Source of the DNA: Bacteroidales bacterium UBA2287
GTDB lineage: Bacteria; Bacteroidota; Bacteroidia; Bacteroidales; Tenuifilaceae
Assembly: GCA_002345675.1 (NCBI GenBank)
Contig: DDWL01000001.1
Span: 1 to 32,172, forward strand
Direction: 5' to 3'
DNA: 32,172 nt
The notes under the pieces are model-generated. The model saw nothing but the letters and a program-made list of their open reading frames with translations. It was not told the DNA's origin and made no database searches. The first letter of the stretch is position 1. Every line of letters starts with the position of its first letter. This document shows, piece after piece, positions 8,401 to 15,635 of the stretch. Made by a program: the position numbers and the translations under genes.

Positions 8401-10023
8401 GATACAATTCCTTCGGGCTCAGTATTTTATTCCGTTAAGTTTCCCGAGGATTCGCTTTACTTCTTTTCACCAAAGGCTAAGTACAGCTTAAGTTCGCCAA
8501 ACCTAAAGGCCGACTCGGTTCGCTACATAGTTGTTGCCGATGCTGTTATTGAACCCTACAAGCAAAAAGTTGAAGTTGACGCAAAAAAACGACTATTCCC
8601 CTTAAAGCAGTCGGTAATTTATGCAAACTATACCAGCAAGTTTCACCGAATTTACAATGCCGAAGCAACAGTTACAGCCCGAGGCAAATACACTGCCTTT
8701 GGAACCATAAACTATGTCGATGAGCGCGACTCAATTCAAAAAGTTATACTAAAAGATATTGGGGTCGACAATTCGGGAAACACATACGCAAAGTCAATTC
8801 TTACCGAACCCGATAGCTTTAGGTTGAGTCCTCAGTTTGCATACATAGGCAATATTGACCTTTTTGCCAAAGAGAAATTTTGGACTTATACTGGAGGCGT
8901 TAGGCCGTTGCATTCATGCAAGCAAATTCGATCTAGCTTGCTCAAGTTTACGTCAACTATTAACCCCGATAGCATTTACATTCCCATTACCGATAAGCCC
9001 ATTAACCTTAATATGGTTAACCTTATGAGCGGTAGCGTTGTTTCTATCGATTCGCTACACCTTTACCCCTCGCTTGTAAGTGGGCGAAAGTACTATAGCG
9101 ATAAGCCATTAATTGCTGCCGAGGGTTACCTTAACTACAATCATAAGAATAGCCGTTTTGTAATTGGGCCTCAGCATAAGCTGTTTAACCCCGACACTAC
9201 TGGCAATTTAATTGGCCTTTCGAAGGAGTTTTGTATGCTTTTTAGCGAAGGTACAATAAACTTCCCCATAAAACTTGGGGAGGTAAAGTACTTTTCGTCG
9301 GGAAGTACCATACATAAGTTATCCGATAGCACAATTATAATGGATATGGTGCTTGCGCTCGACTTTCACTTCAATCCAGCTTCGCTTAGTTTTATGGCCT
9401 CCGATATTCTTGCTTCGAGTGGGCTTTTAAGTGCCGACCTTAGCACAAAGCAGTTCGACAAGTATTTGCAAACACGAGCATTACCAAACGATGCAGCAAT
9501 TATTCGAAACCAAATTAAGCTTTTTGGCGCCATAAGTCAAACCCCTCCCGAACTCCAAAGTACAATTACATTTACCGATGTTCGATTTAAATGGGACCAA
9601 AAAACACGCACGTTTGTGTCGGTTGGAAAATTAGGAATTGGAACAATTGGTAATACGCAGGTAAACAAAAAGGTAAATGGTTTTATCGAAATAATTTCGC
9701 GCTCCAGTGGCGACTGGATGACCATATATATTGAGCCTACACCAAGTACTTACTACTTTTTTTACTACGTAAGGGGTTCTATGCAGGTAGGCTCGCATAG
9801 CCCAATGTTTACCGATCCAATTAAGCAAATGAAGTCGAGGGAAAGAAAGGTTAAGGTTAAACTTGGCCAAATTCCATATAACTTTACTGTTGCCTCAAAA
9901 CGTGAAATAAATAAACTTAAAGAGCGGTATAATGTTATACTTGGTATCGCAAAGCAGGAGTCGGAGGGCGAGGCAACCGAAGAGCAACCCGAGAAAAAAA
10001 AGGAAATGAATGAAGGTAATTAA
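5428..10023 (+). CDS. Very large envelope-anchored protein of unknown function (1531 aa)
   Basis: I do not recognise a characterised family. The protein begins with a positively charged start and one strong hydrophobic segment (about residues 9-31), consistent with a signal anchor in the inner membrane or a signal peptide. About 1,450 residues follow that look beta-rich, with alternating polar and hydrophobic strands and many Tyr/Phe/Asp residues. There are no further membrane segments and no Cys-rich or catalytic motif I could find. A helical region (about 55-165) precedes the strands, and the last 35 residues are highly charged (Glu/Lys). Stretches such as ADAVIEPYKQKVEVDAK and LNNNELLVRGVDNVSVSD recall elongated OstA/AsmA-like beta proteins, but this is inference. 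Its place after tpiA-prmA with a 19-bp gap suggests co-transcription. Codon use looks like its neighbours, and the frame is intact throughout. Confidence 0.75.
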   Translation: MKTRSTSTKLIGILLTIGFLLVFGLLLIPAADQRIESFSPEIDKFPVELQMVVKKELTKDEELMMRDFTFVWSTELLSAEQKEKIVEASNEILKKTITSTRHFIDLAKFILTLQNNEMAKSQFSVWLKGLSSYSKNPSMSVVRIAKFIENSLNLVKSNLLVVNPAYEWKVTTSNYTMKFDTILSIAFKGINLICKSDKDSIYILNTDGTFYPSSNSWNGKGGKVTWIRSNFPVDEIFASLKYYKIDLTKNDYQADSVLFTNNDYFPSPVLGKLKDKLLKSSRPENIYFPEFNTYTLRHKIPSLFEGVDYDGGYYMMGGQLIGVGTRENPAIIEIKRNGNDFLRVESVQYIFKRQTVISNFAQARFKIEDDSIYHSGLGFSYNDNTQVIAIQPTDFLTTKSPISSSYHKFSIVFGELSWNIKSDEMVFGPPTGTALSRAYFESNNFFNEVEFDDLMGPDEQHPLLAIAKFTQKIKSKTFKANEFARYMRKSEDQTRIVLMRIAMMGYIYYDAETGEAQAVPKLFDAIRARGQQIDYDVIRFSSNASNKAPNAILNLNNNELLVRGVDNVSVSDSQNVFIYPARKQITLKKNRNFAFDGVVRAGLFTLYGKDFNFDYADFSFRLNAIDSLNIDFQTDEYDFYGKKVLRNVSSTIENITGEIYIDKPTNKSGLKKNKEYPIFKSTKESYVYYDDKTIHNGIYKRDNFYFEIVPFTFKSINTFERKDMNFVGILHSAEIFAPIQDTLILRPDNSLGIVSNTAPEGMAIYQGKGRYYNRIDLSNRGLRGRGELTYITSRTKSDDMYFFPDSMGTISKEFTITRQDAGIQYPELKGTQHVVKWQPYNDKLFAFKDRDPFIAFAGQAKFMGDLVLEPLGLVGNGLVDLQKARLRSNLFEFNAIHFTSNASTLDLDVPGTEDLAFTSNLLMANVNFQTLKGEFKKANESIFAKLSAIEYESHIDRFTWHMDQNELTLLTPFRQRAVEMDKFYVSRMVDKDTIPSGSVFYSVKFPEDSLYFFSPKAKYSLSSPNLKADSVRYIVVADAVIEPYKQKVEVDAKKRLFPLKQSVIYANYTSKFHRIYNAEATVTARGKYTAFGTINYVDERDSIQKVILKDIGVDNSGNTYAKSILTEPDSFRLSPQFAYIGNIDLFAKEKFWTYTGGVRPLHSCKQIRSSLLKFTSTINPDSIYIPITDKPINLNMVNLMSGSVVSIDSLHLYPSLVSGRKYYSDKPLIAAEGYLNYNHKNSRFVIGPQHKLFNPDTTGNLIGLSKEFCMLFSEGTINFPIKLGEVKYFSSGSTIHKLSDSTIIMDMVLALDFHFNPASLSFMASDILASSGLLSADLSTKQFDKYLQTRALPNDAAIIRNQIKLFGAISQTPPELQSTITFTDVRFKWDQKTRTFVSVGKLGIGTIGNTQVNKKVNGFIEIISRSSGDWMTIYIEPTPSTYYFFYYVRGSMQVGSHSPMFTDPIKQMKSRERKVKVKLGQIPYNFTVASKREINKLKERYNVILGIAKQESEGEATEEQPEKKKEMNEGN

Positions 10024-10095
10024 TCAACTACTATTTGGGGAAAAGTTTAAACAGATTCTTAATTGCAAAGAACTAGTTTAAAGACAAATAGGTGA

Positions 10096-11298
10096 ATGAA
10101 TATTCGAACCTCTATATTAATTTTAAGTGTTGTATTAATCAATGCGTGTAAACGTGATAATATTCCCATTCCTTATGGAGCTGTTCCAATTATTTATTGT
10201 GGTTACATTCTTGTCCCCGTGAGTTTCGATAGCGTAAAAGGTAATTTTTTGTTAGATACAGGAGCACAAAATGTTCATTTCGATAGCATTTTTTACAGTG
10301 ATAATCCTTTTGCTTACAATTATTTAAAAGAAATAAAAATTTGGGGTATAGGTAATTCGTTTCAAATAGCAACTTTAATTAGAGATACTATTTATTTTCA
10401 ATTAAAAGACGAAAGCTACAAAACACGAAACATAGTAGTTCATAGCCTCAAGCCAATTGGAGGCGATATTATAGATGGACTTGTTGGGTTGAAATTCTTT
10501 TCGAATAAAGTTTTAGAAATAAATTACCCTCGCCAGTTTATTAACATATTCAGCACTATCGACTCTGTTAATACTTCGGGATATAGTTCAATTCCTATCG
10601 AAAGGCAAGAGGGGCAAATTTTTATTCCCCTTAAAATTACACTTAACGACAAAGTATCGTTTAATGGAAAGTACTTAGTCGATATTGGCTCGTCGTTAAG
10701 CACCATAACAAGTTCAGTGGCATATAATTATAAATTCGATGAGGTAATTGAGCGCAAGGTTGGGTACTACACAAAATATGGAGGTGTTGGTGGGTATTCC
10801 GCTGGTTTCGATTTTATTGCCGATTCGCTTACAATATCCAATTTTTTTTTGAAAAATGTAAATATGTCGTACAGCTCCGACACGGCAGGATTAATGGCTT
10901 CAGAAGATTTTTATGGAATTATTGGTAATAATATACTTGAACGTTTCGATATTATTTTCGATTTTAATAACGATAGCCTTTACCTAAAACCTAACAAAAA
11001 GTTTAAAGAACCCTACGAGTTCGATAAGCTTGGATTTACCTATGTCGATAGACATAAAACAAAGGGAGGATGGGTTGTTACGGGTTTAAGTAATAATAGC
11101 CAGGCCGAAAAGAAGGGGCTTCTCATTGACGATATTATTATTTCGGTGAACGACATACCAGTCGAAAAAATTCAATATTCCTACTTTAGCGATTACTTTA
11201 AAAAGGTTGATGAGGTTATACTCGTTGTTAATAGAGCAGGAAATATATTAGAAATTGAGTTTGATATTGCTCCAATGATAACTTTTCAGCAGCAATGA
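10096..11298 (+). CDS. Lipoprotein aspartyl protease (retropepsin-like) with PDZ domain
   Basis: A 400-aa predicted lipoprotein. A hydrophobic leader ends in a lipobox-like INAC, with the lipidated Cys at 18. Two retropepsin-type half domains follow in one chain. The first has the active-site LLDTGA (Asp54) and a downstream hydrophobic GLVGLKFF. The second has LVDIGSS (Asp196) and IIGNNILERFDIIFD. The C-terminal part (about 320-395) is a PDZ domain with GWVVTGLSNNSQAEKKGLLIDDIIISVNDIPV. It is likely a periplasmic-face or surface peptidase or peptide-binding protein; the substrate is unknown. The second active-site motif has Ile in place of Thr (DIG), which is tolerated in some relatives but could weaken activity. 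It starts 72 bp after the 1531-aa gene and may be the last gene of that operon. Confidence 0.8.
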   Translation: MNIRTSILILSVVLINACKRDNIPIPYGAVPIIYCGYILVPVSFDSVKGNFLLDTGAQNVHFDSIFYSDNPFAYNYLKEIKIWGIGNSFQIATLIRDTIYFQLKDESYKTRNIVVHSLKPIGGDIIDGLVGLKFFSNKVLEINYPRQFINIFSTIDSVNTSGYSSIPIERQEGQIFIPLKITLNDKVSFNGKYLVDIGSSLSTITSSVAYNYKFDEVIERKVGYYTKYGGVGGYSAGFDFIADSLTISNFFLKNVNMSYSSDTAGLMASEDFYGIIGNNILERFDIIFDFNNDSLYLKPNKKFKEPYEFDKLGFTYVDRHKTKGGWVVTGLSNNSQAEKKGLLIDDIIISVNDIPVEKIQYSYFSDYFKKVDEVILVVNRAGNILEIEFDIAPMITFQQQ

Positions 11299-11394
11299 AA
11301 AATTTCACGCAAAGCCGCAAAGCTGCAAAATATATTCTGAGAATATAATGGTGGTAAAAAAGCGGTAAGTATTTTAGCTACCGAGTAGCTAACT

Positions 11395-11512
11395 GTTTAT
11401 AGTAACAAATACTATTCTTACCCAAAAGCTCCAGAGGAGCGCACTGAATTGTTGCTTATTTTCAGGGCGCTCCTCTGGAGCTTAAACGTTTTGATAAATA
11501 TTTACTATAAAC
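11395..11512. repeat. Nested inverted-repeat element
   Basis: The outer arms GTTTATAGTAA (11395-11405) and TTACTATAAAC (11502-11512) are perfect reverse complements. Inside, a second perfect 17-bp pair lies at 11426-11442 (AAGCTCCAGAGGAGCGC) and 11467-11483, around a 24-nt loop. The 118-bp unit could fold into a long hairpin. The CTCCAGAGGAGC core resembles a dispersed repeat seen in Bacteroidota. It may be a small non-autonomous mobile repeat or a shared 3' structure for the two convergent genes. Confidence 0.55.
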
Positions 11513-11517
11513 ATAAA

Positions 11518-11530
11518 GCCCCTCTGGGGC
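11518..11530. repeat. Short palindrome GCCCCTCTGGGGC
   Basis: A perfect 5-bp stem with a TCT loop directly follows the nested element. Similar CCCCTCTGGGG units occur as dispersed repeats in related genomes, as far as I recall. No T-run follows it. Confidence 0.4.
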
Positions 11531-11574
11531 AAGTTAAAACCTGACGGCCATGGATAGTTATCGGGATTTGCGAA

Positions 11575-11739
11575 AACCCCGAAGAGCTCAACGAAGTTAA
11601 AAAAAATGAGAAACAGTTTTTAACTACTGAAGGTTATATTTACCCTCTTAAGAAAACACTTACTATTAAAGACACCTGAGTAGTTACCTCCAAGGATATA
11701 ATCGAACTAAAATATATTTTTGAAATCAAAAAGAATTAG
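11575..11739 (+). pseudogene. Possible remnant of a short gene with in-frame TGA
   Basis: One frame reads NPEELNEVKKNEKQFLTTEG and on to KKTLTIKDT, hits TGA at 11677-11679, then continues in the same frame as VVTSKDIIELKYIFEIKKN to a TAG at 11737-11739. Both parts have amino-acid composition and codon use like real coding DNA rather than random AT-rich sequence. There is no start codon: upstream the frame runs back into the CCCGATA repeat and a stop at 11542-11544. The tail overlaps the 3' end of miaA by 14 nt. It may be a decayed C-terminal fragment, or chance. Confidence 0.25.
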
Positions 11740-12676
11740 CCTTTTTATAATTAATTCTATCCATCATAATTTCTAGCTTCTGTTCCATTGTCAAATTGCC
11801 GTCAACCCAGTTAATATCGGTTCCATTTCGCTCCATTCGCCTAAACCATGTCATTTGCCTTTTGGCAAACTGGTGTATGGCCGTGTTTAGCTTTTCGAAC
11901 ATGGTGTTGTAGTCAACCTGATCAATTAGGTAAAGGGTAATCCATTTGTATTCAAGTCCGTAGTAAAGTATATCGGCTACAGGAATGCCCGAATCGATAA
12001 GCGATTTAACCTCGTCAATCATGCCCTCGTTAAGCCTTGCTTTTAACCTTTCGGTTATTCGTGTGCGCTCCTGAATACGCGAAAATCGTACGCCAAATAT
12101 AATTGGGTTTAAGCTTGGGAAATTGTTGTTTTTTGCTGGATTATTATGCTGAAAATGCTCTATTTCAATGGCTCTTACTAATCTTTTGGTGCTGCAAGTA
12201 TCCGATTGGTTATGAAGGCTTCGGAGCGAACTGAGCATAGCAATAAGTTCTTCGTGGTTCTTGCGGCTTAGCTCCTCACGAAGCTGTGGATTTTCGGGTA
12301 CCGAAATAAGCTCAAACCCTTTAAGCACAGCTTCGAGGTAAAGCCCCGAACCACCGCAAAGTACTGGCATTGCTCCATGCGATGAAATGCTATTGAAAGC
12401 AGACACAAAATCCTTTTGAAACTCATAAACGTTGTACTTGTAGCCAGCATTAACAATGTTAATTAGGTGCGAAGGAACAGTAACGCCATTAACAGTGTAG
12501 TCGGCAATATCTTTGCCCGTACCCAAGTCCATTCCACGGTAAACCTGACGAGAGTCGGCACTAATTATTTCGCCACCAATTCTGTTGGCAAAATGTGCTG
12601 CCAAAGTTGTTTTTCCGCTGGCCGTTGGGCCTAAAATAGTTACAAGGTTATAGCTGTTTAAAGCTTCTTTGTTCAT
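11726..12676 (-). CDS. miaA: tRNA dimethylallyltransferase
   Basis: A 316-aa enzyme that adds a dimethylallyl group to A37 of tRNAs reading UNN codons, the first step of i6A/ms2i6A formation. Visible motifs are the P-loop ILGPTASGKTT (16-23), ISADSRQVYRGMDLGTGK, which carries the conserved Asp of the catalytic centre, and LCGGSGLYLEAVLKG. Later come QERTRITERLKARLNEGMIDE, the Bacteroidota form YYGLEYK, and the C-terminal AKRQMTWFRR motif that contacts tRNA. The length is normal. The gene is convergent with the protease gene and divergent from the Yip1-type gene, with a 106-bp gap. Confidence 0.97.
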   Translation of the reverse strand: MNKEALNSYNLVTILGPTASGKTTLAAHFANRIGGEIISADSRQVYRGMDLGTGKDIADYTVNGVTVPSHLINIVNAGYKYNVYEFQKDFVSAFNSISSHGAMPVLCGGSGLYLEAVLKGFELISVPENPQLREELSRKNHEELIAMLSSLRSLHNQSDTCSTKRLVRAIEIEHFQHNNPAKNNNFPSLNPIIFGVRFSRIQERTRITERLKARLNEGMIDEVKSLIDSGIPVADILYYGLEYKWITLYLIDQVDYNTMFEKLNTAIHQFAKRQMTWFRRMERNGTDINWVDGNLTMEQKLEIMMDRINYKKANSF

Positions 12677-12738
12677 TGCAAAAAGTTGTTAAATGGAATT
12701 GCAAAAAGTTTTATGCAACGATATGGGGTAAAAATAGC

Positions 12739-12746
12739 TAAATTTG
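12739..12746 (+). promoter_or_regulatory. TAnnTTTG -7 box of the Yip1-type gene
   Basis: TAAATTTG, an exact match to the Bacteroidota -7 consensus, lies 37 nt before the TTG start at 12783 and gives a leader of about 30 nt. No clear -33 TTTG was seen. Confidence 0.45.
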
Positions 12747-12782
12747 CAATCCTTTAATGGTGTAATTTAAATTGCTGCTAAA

Positions 12783-13337
12783 TTGATTCAAAACATTTTT
12801 AATATTATTATTTCGCCCCGTAAAGGGTGGGAGAGTCTGCGAAATGCTGAAATCTCGGTATTTCGAGTTCTTTTTCAGGTTGTTATTCCAATTTTACTGG
12901 TGTGTGGCTTTATGTATTCGTTCCCTATGCTGGTTAAGCAAAATGCCAAAGGGCAGCAAATATTAGCTATTTTTTTAACTGTTATTTTATCGGGAGCAAC
13001 ATCAATTATAGTAACAGCTAGTTTACTAAATAAATTAAGCAAACCGTTTAAGGGAGTTGCTGTTTATAGCAAAAACTTTCTGGTTGCTTCTATTTCATTT
13101 TCAGTGTTTCTTTTTATATGGATATTGCCATCGTTAATGCCAACGCTAATAATTCCATTTCGAGTACTCAGCATTTATTCGCTAATTTTGTTTTACCGTG
13201 GAGCCGATATTGTGCTGGGCATTCGTTTCGAAAAGCTTACCGGTTTTACCATGCTTGCCGCATTGCTTTTTGCGTTGGTAATAACAATTTCGACTATAGT
13301 ATTTAGTGCTTTTTTTCAGTTACCCATTTTGTTTTAA
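12783..13337 (+). CDS. Yip1-family integral membrane protein
   Basis: A 184-aa protein with about five hydrophobic segments (about 28-50, 58-80, 97-118, 122-148 and 155-182). The N-terminal IFNIIISPRKGWESL resembles the start of Yip1-domain proteins of Bacteroidota (the 'SPKxxWexI' type). The function of these bacterial proteins is unknown. The start appears to be TTG at 12783: a stop codon lies 15 bp upstream in frame with no ATG between, and starting later would remove the conserved N-terminal motif. smpB begins 12 bp after its stop, so the two probably share a transcript from the TAAATTTG promoter. Confidence 0.7.
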   Translation: MIQNIFNIIISPRKGWESLRNAEISVFRVLFQVVIPILLVCGFMYSFPMLVKQNAKGQQILAIFLTVILSGATSIIVTASLLNKLSKPFKGVAVYSKNFLVASISFSVFLFIWILPSLMPTLIIPFRVLSIYSLILFYRGADIVLGIRFEKLTGFTMLAALLFALVITISTIVFSAFFQLPILF

Positions 13338-13349
13338 TATTGAAGTTCA

Positions 13350-13802
13350 ATGACACCGCCAAAAATATCGATTAAAAATAAAAAGGCTTACTTTCAGTAC
13401 GAAATAATGGAAACCTACGAGGCTGGAATTGTGCTTACAGGTACCGAAATTAAGTCGATAAGGAGCAATAAAGCTACATTGGTCGATGCGTTCTGCAAGT
13501 TCGTTAATCGCGAACTTTGGCTTACTGGAATGCACATTGCCGAGTATTCGTTTGGAACATATAATAACCACGAGCCAAAGCGTGAACGAAAACTTCTACT
13601 TAACAAACTGGAACTTCGTAAACTTTTCCGCAGCTCACAGGAAAAGGGCTTAACCATTGTTGCGCTTAAACTTTTTATAAATGGTAAAGGGCTGGCAAAG
13701 GTTGATATTGGCTTGGCCCGAGGCAAAAAAATGCACGATAAGCGGGAAGACTTAAAGCAAAAGGATTCGAAGCGAGAAATGGATAGAATGATGAAGGATT
13801 AA
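13350..13802 (+). CDS. smpB: SsrA-binding protein
   Basis: A 150-aa protein of the trans-translation system; it binds tmRNA and brings it to stalled ribosomes. Family landmarks are IKNKKAYFQYEIMETYEAGIVLTGTEIKSIR near the N terminus, FVNRELWLTGMHIAEYSFGTYNNHEPKRERKLLL in the middle, GLTIVALKLFINGKGLAKVDIGLARGKKMHDKRE, and a basic C-terminal tail that becomes helical in the mRNA channel. The length is normal. The start is the ATG at 13350. The partner tmRNA gene was not found in this window. Confidence 0.96.
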   Translation: MTPPKISIKNKKAYFQYEIMETYEAGIVLTGTEIKSIRSNKATLVDAFCKFVNRELWLTGMHIAEYSFGTYNNHEPKRERKLLLNKLELRKLFRSSQEKGLTIVALKLFINGKGLAKVDIGLARGKKMHDKREDLKQKDSKREMDRMMKD

Positions 13803-13805
13803 CGG

Positions 13806-13859
13806 GTCTTTGTTTTTATTTAAAAACACTTTCAATCAAGCTGAAACTACTTTAAAGAC
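13806..13859. terminator. Weak nested inverted repeat between convergent genes
   Basis: GTCTTT (13806-13811) pairs with AAAGAC (13854-13859), and inside the left half GTTTTT pairs with AAAAAC (13812-13827). It lies between the ends of smpB and the short TetR gene, where a bidirectional terminator would be expected. The stems are AT-rich and short, so this is tentative. Confidence 0.25.
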
Positions 13860-13862
13860 AGA

Positions 13863-14237
13863 CTAATTAATTTCGAGCAGCTTCTTTAATTCGCTTAGTT
13901 TGTCATCCCATTCGTTAAAGTACAATTTTTGTAGCGTTGTTTCAAAAAGATTTTGATTATTGTACAACTCAGTATACAGAAACCATCGGTATTTTTCAAT
14001 TACTTCTTTATTGGAAATCAATTTAATGTTAGTTTCTAAAATATTATCAATTAACGATTTAACAACATTTACGTATAAGTTCTCCTTTGACCTAAAATAG
14101 TAGTGAATAACAGACTGGCGAACACCTGCTTGTACTGAAATTCGCTGAATTGTAGTTCCATGATAACCATATAGAATAAACACATCCAAGGCGTTTTGGA
14201 ATATTTTAGCCTCTGTATTTAGCACCTTATTTGACAT
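13863..14237 (-). CDS. Short TetR/AcrR-family regulator
   Basis: A 124-aa protein with a TetR-type N-terminal helix-turn-helix (about residues 8-58). The stretch GYHGTTIQRISVQAGVRQSVIHYYFRSKENLY holds the recognition helix and the typical YYFxSKExL motif. The ligand-binding half is much shorter than usual (TetR proteins are normally 185-210 aa), but the frame ends at a normal stop codon. It may be a compact form or a truncated one. It is the last gene of the minus-strand block, starting 48 bp after the phospholipase stop; it could be co-transcribed, or it could have its own promoter in that gap. Its target is unknown. Confidence 0.8.
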   Translation of the reverse strand: MSNKVLNTEAKIFQNALDVFILYGYHGTTIQRISVQAGVRQSVIHYYFRSKENLYVNVVKSLIDNILETNIKLISNKEVIEKYRWFLYTELYNNQNLFETTLQKLYFNEWDDKLSELKKLLEIN

Positions 14238-14285
14238 GGTTTTGTATTTTCACTCAAATAGAATTTTGTATTTATGCTTTTGAAG

Positions 14286-15182
14286 TTAAAACCTCATTTT
14301 TTCAGTCATTATACCAAAACGCAGAACATTTAACTGGTGATTGAAATACATATTGTAATAATCTAATCCATGGTAATATTGGACAAAAAGTCCTATGTCT
14401 TCTAAAAAATTAGGGTGATAGTAAAAAGTAAAATTTAAGTTTAACCTTTTTATTGAAGTACTTTCCCAATTGTTAAAATCGCCAAATTGCCAAATTACTT
14501 CACCCTTTACCGAAATATTGGCAGAACGCTGTTTTCGTGCGATATTTGTATTCGAAAGTTTAAATATCGAAAATGCATTATGCCAGCGAATCGTGCTGTA
14601 TATTCCTTTCAGTTCAGCTGCTGACCAACTTTGTGGGTGAACTTTTAGTGATGATTTAAAAAACTGATAAGCGTTAAGCTGTTTGTTGAAATTTGTTTTA
14701 ATAATTCCTGCTTCAAAATAGTTTGTCGAAAAGTCACCTGATTTTGTGTTAATATCCCCATTTTCCAAAAAGAAATTCACATCTTGCCCATTCGAATGGT
14801 GCGCAATTTTACCAAAAACACTTGTCTTTTTTTCATTGCTTTTTTCTTTCAAAAGAAAATATAAGGCGAATTGAGGTATATAGCTTGACGACCTAATTGG
14901 CATTGACCTTTCTTGGTACATTCGGATAATAATTTGAGGTATTAACACCCCCATTAGCCGTGAGTTTTTGTTTTTCCGGAGGTAAAAATTTGGAATTAAA
15001 TTTCCTTCGAACCATATTGGCTCAATATTCCCAATATCAGTAGGAAAAGTAATATAACTATTACCCTGGTTTACCTGAGATATTAATGAAAGGTCGACCC
15101 TATGCACGGTGTCTCTTTCCTGGCCAAAACTAAAATGGGCAAAAAATATCGAAATTAACATTGAAAAAAGATACTTTTTCAT
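14286..15182 (-). CDS. pldA: Outer membrane phospholipase A (OMPLA-like)
   Basis: A 298-aa protein with a signal peptide (about 1-20, ending FSFGQ) and a beta-strand-rich body ending in an aromatic residue (Phe), as expected for an outer membrane barrel. The key evidence is IAHHSNGQ, matching the OMPLA active-site pattern HxSNG with His128 and Ser130, and a later FSTNYFEAG, whose Asn154 probably completes the Ser-His-Asn triad. The spacing from Ser to Asn is longer than in E. coli PldA. The likely reaction is hydrolysis of phospholipids in the outer leaflet. Its ATG overlaps the stop of the DUF2141 gene by 4 bp, so it is translationally coupled to the RND operon. Its role there is unknown. 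Confidence 0.75.
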   Translation of the reverse strand: MKKYLFSMLISIFFAHFSFGQERDTVHRVDLSLISQVNQGNSYITFPTDIGNIEPIWFEGNLIPNFYLRKNKNSRLMGVLIPQIIIRMYQERSMPIRSSSYIPQFALYFLLKEKSNEKKTSVFGKIAHHSNGQDVNFFLENGDINTKSGDFSTNYFEAGIIKTNFNKQLNAYQFFKSSLKVHPQSWSAAELKGIYSTIRWHNAFSIFKLSNTNIARKQRSANISVKGEVIWQFGDFNNWESTSIKRLNLNFTFYYHPNFLEDIGLFVQYYHGLDYYNMYFNHQLNVLRFGIMTEKMRF

Positions 15183-15634
15183 TTTATGATATAAATAACT
15201 TTAACCCTTATATCCTTATCGCAATTAATTATAAATGACGCTTTATCAAATGTAGGCCGGTTCGAAAACCCTATTGTTTGATAATTCGAAAACCCTATTC
15301 CCTCTTTTGGCAGCATAAGACCTCTATTAATTTTACCATCATTGTTTTCATCGTGTAGTATACTTACCGCATATTTACCAATAGGAATGTTGTTGAAAGT
15401 TACTGTAGATGAGTTATTAGCAATTTTCGCTTTAGATAGTTTGTAGTACTTTGTAAATTTTTCGTCTGGAATTGAACCTTCACTATTGTACAATCCAAAT
15501 TGGACTATTCCTTTCGAATTTCTTAAACTATCTACATTAATTGTTAACGAAAAAGCGCTATCGGGCTGATTGCTGAAAGAAGTTAATAGAAGCAGGAGCA
15601 ATATTGAACTTATGAATAGGTTAAAAATCTTCAT
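15179..15634 (-). CDS. DUF2141 secreted protein
   Basis: A 151-aa protein with a signal peptide (first 22 or so residues, rich in Leu) followed by a DUF2141 domain. The stretches GIVQFGLYNSEGSIPDEKF, NNIPIGKYAVSILHDENNDGK and PKEGIGFSNY are typical of this family, which has a small beta-sandwich look and an Asp/Asn-rich DENNDGKIN loop that may bind a metal ion. Function is unknown. The ATG at 15634 is chosen over an upstream in-frame start because a strong AGGAGG Shine-Dalgarno lies 6 nt before it. That Shine-Dalgarno is embedded in the last codons of the RND gene, whose stop is 1 bp upstream of this ATG, so the two are tightly coupled. The pldA-like gene overlaps its stop. Confidence 0.85.
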   Translation of the reverse strand: MKIFNLFISSILLLLLLTSFSNQPDSAFSLTINVDSLRNSKGIVQFGLYNSEGSIPDEKFTKYYKLSKAKIANNSSTVTFNNIPIGKYAVSILHDENNDGKINRGLMLPKEGIGFSNYQTIGFSNRPTFDKASFIINCDKDIRVKVIYIIK

Positions 15635-15635
15635 T

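Larger units (their letters stand above)
11299..11725. other. 427-bp intergenic region rich in palindromic repeats
   Basis: The stretch between the protease and miaA ends holds a CGCAAAG-type repeat (about 11308-11330), a nested palindromic element (11395-11512), a short GCCCC/GGGGC palindrome (11518-11530), a half copy of the CCCGATA repeat (11553-11572) and a possible gene remnant (11575-11739). No intact gene is supported. The two flanking genes are convergent. Confidence 0.6.
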
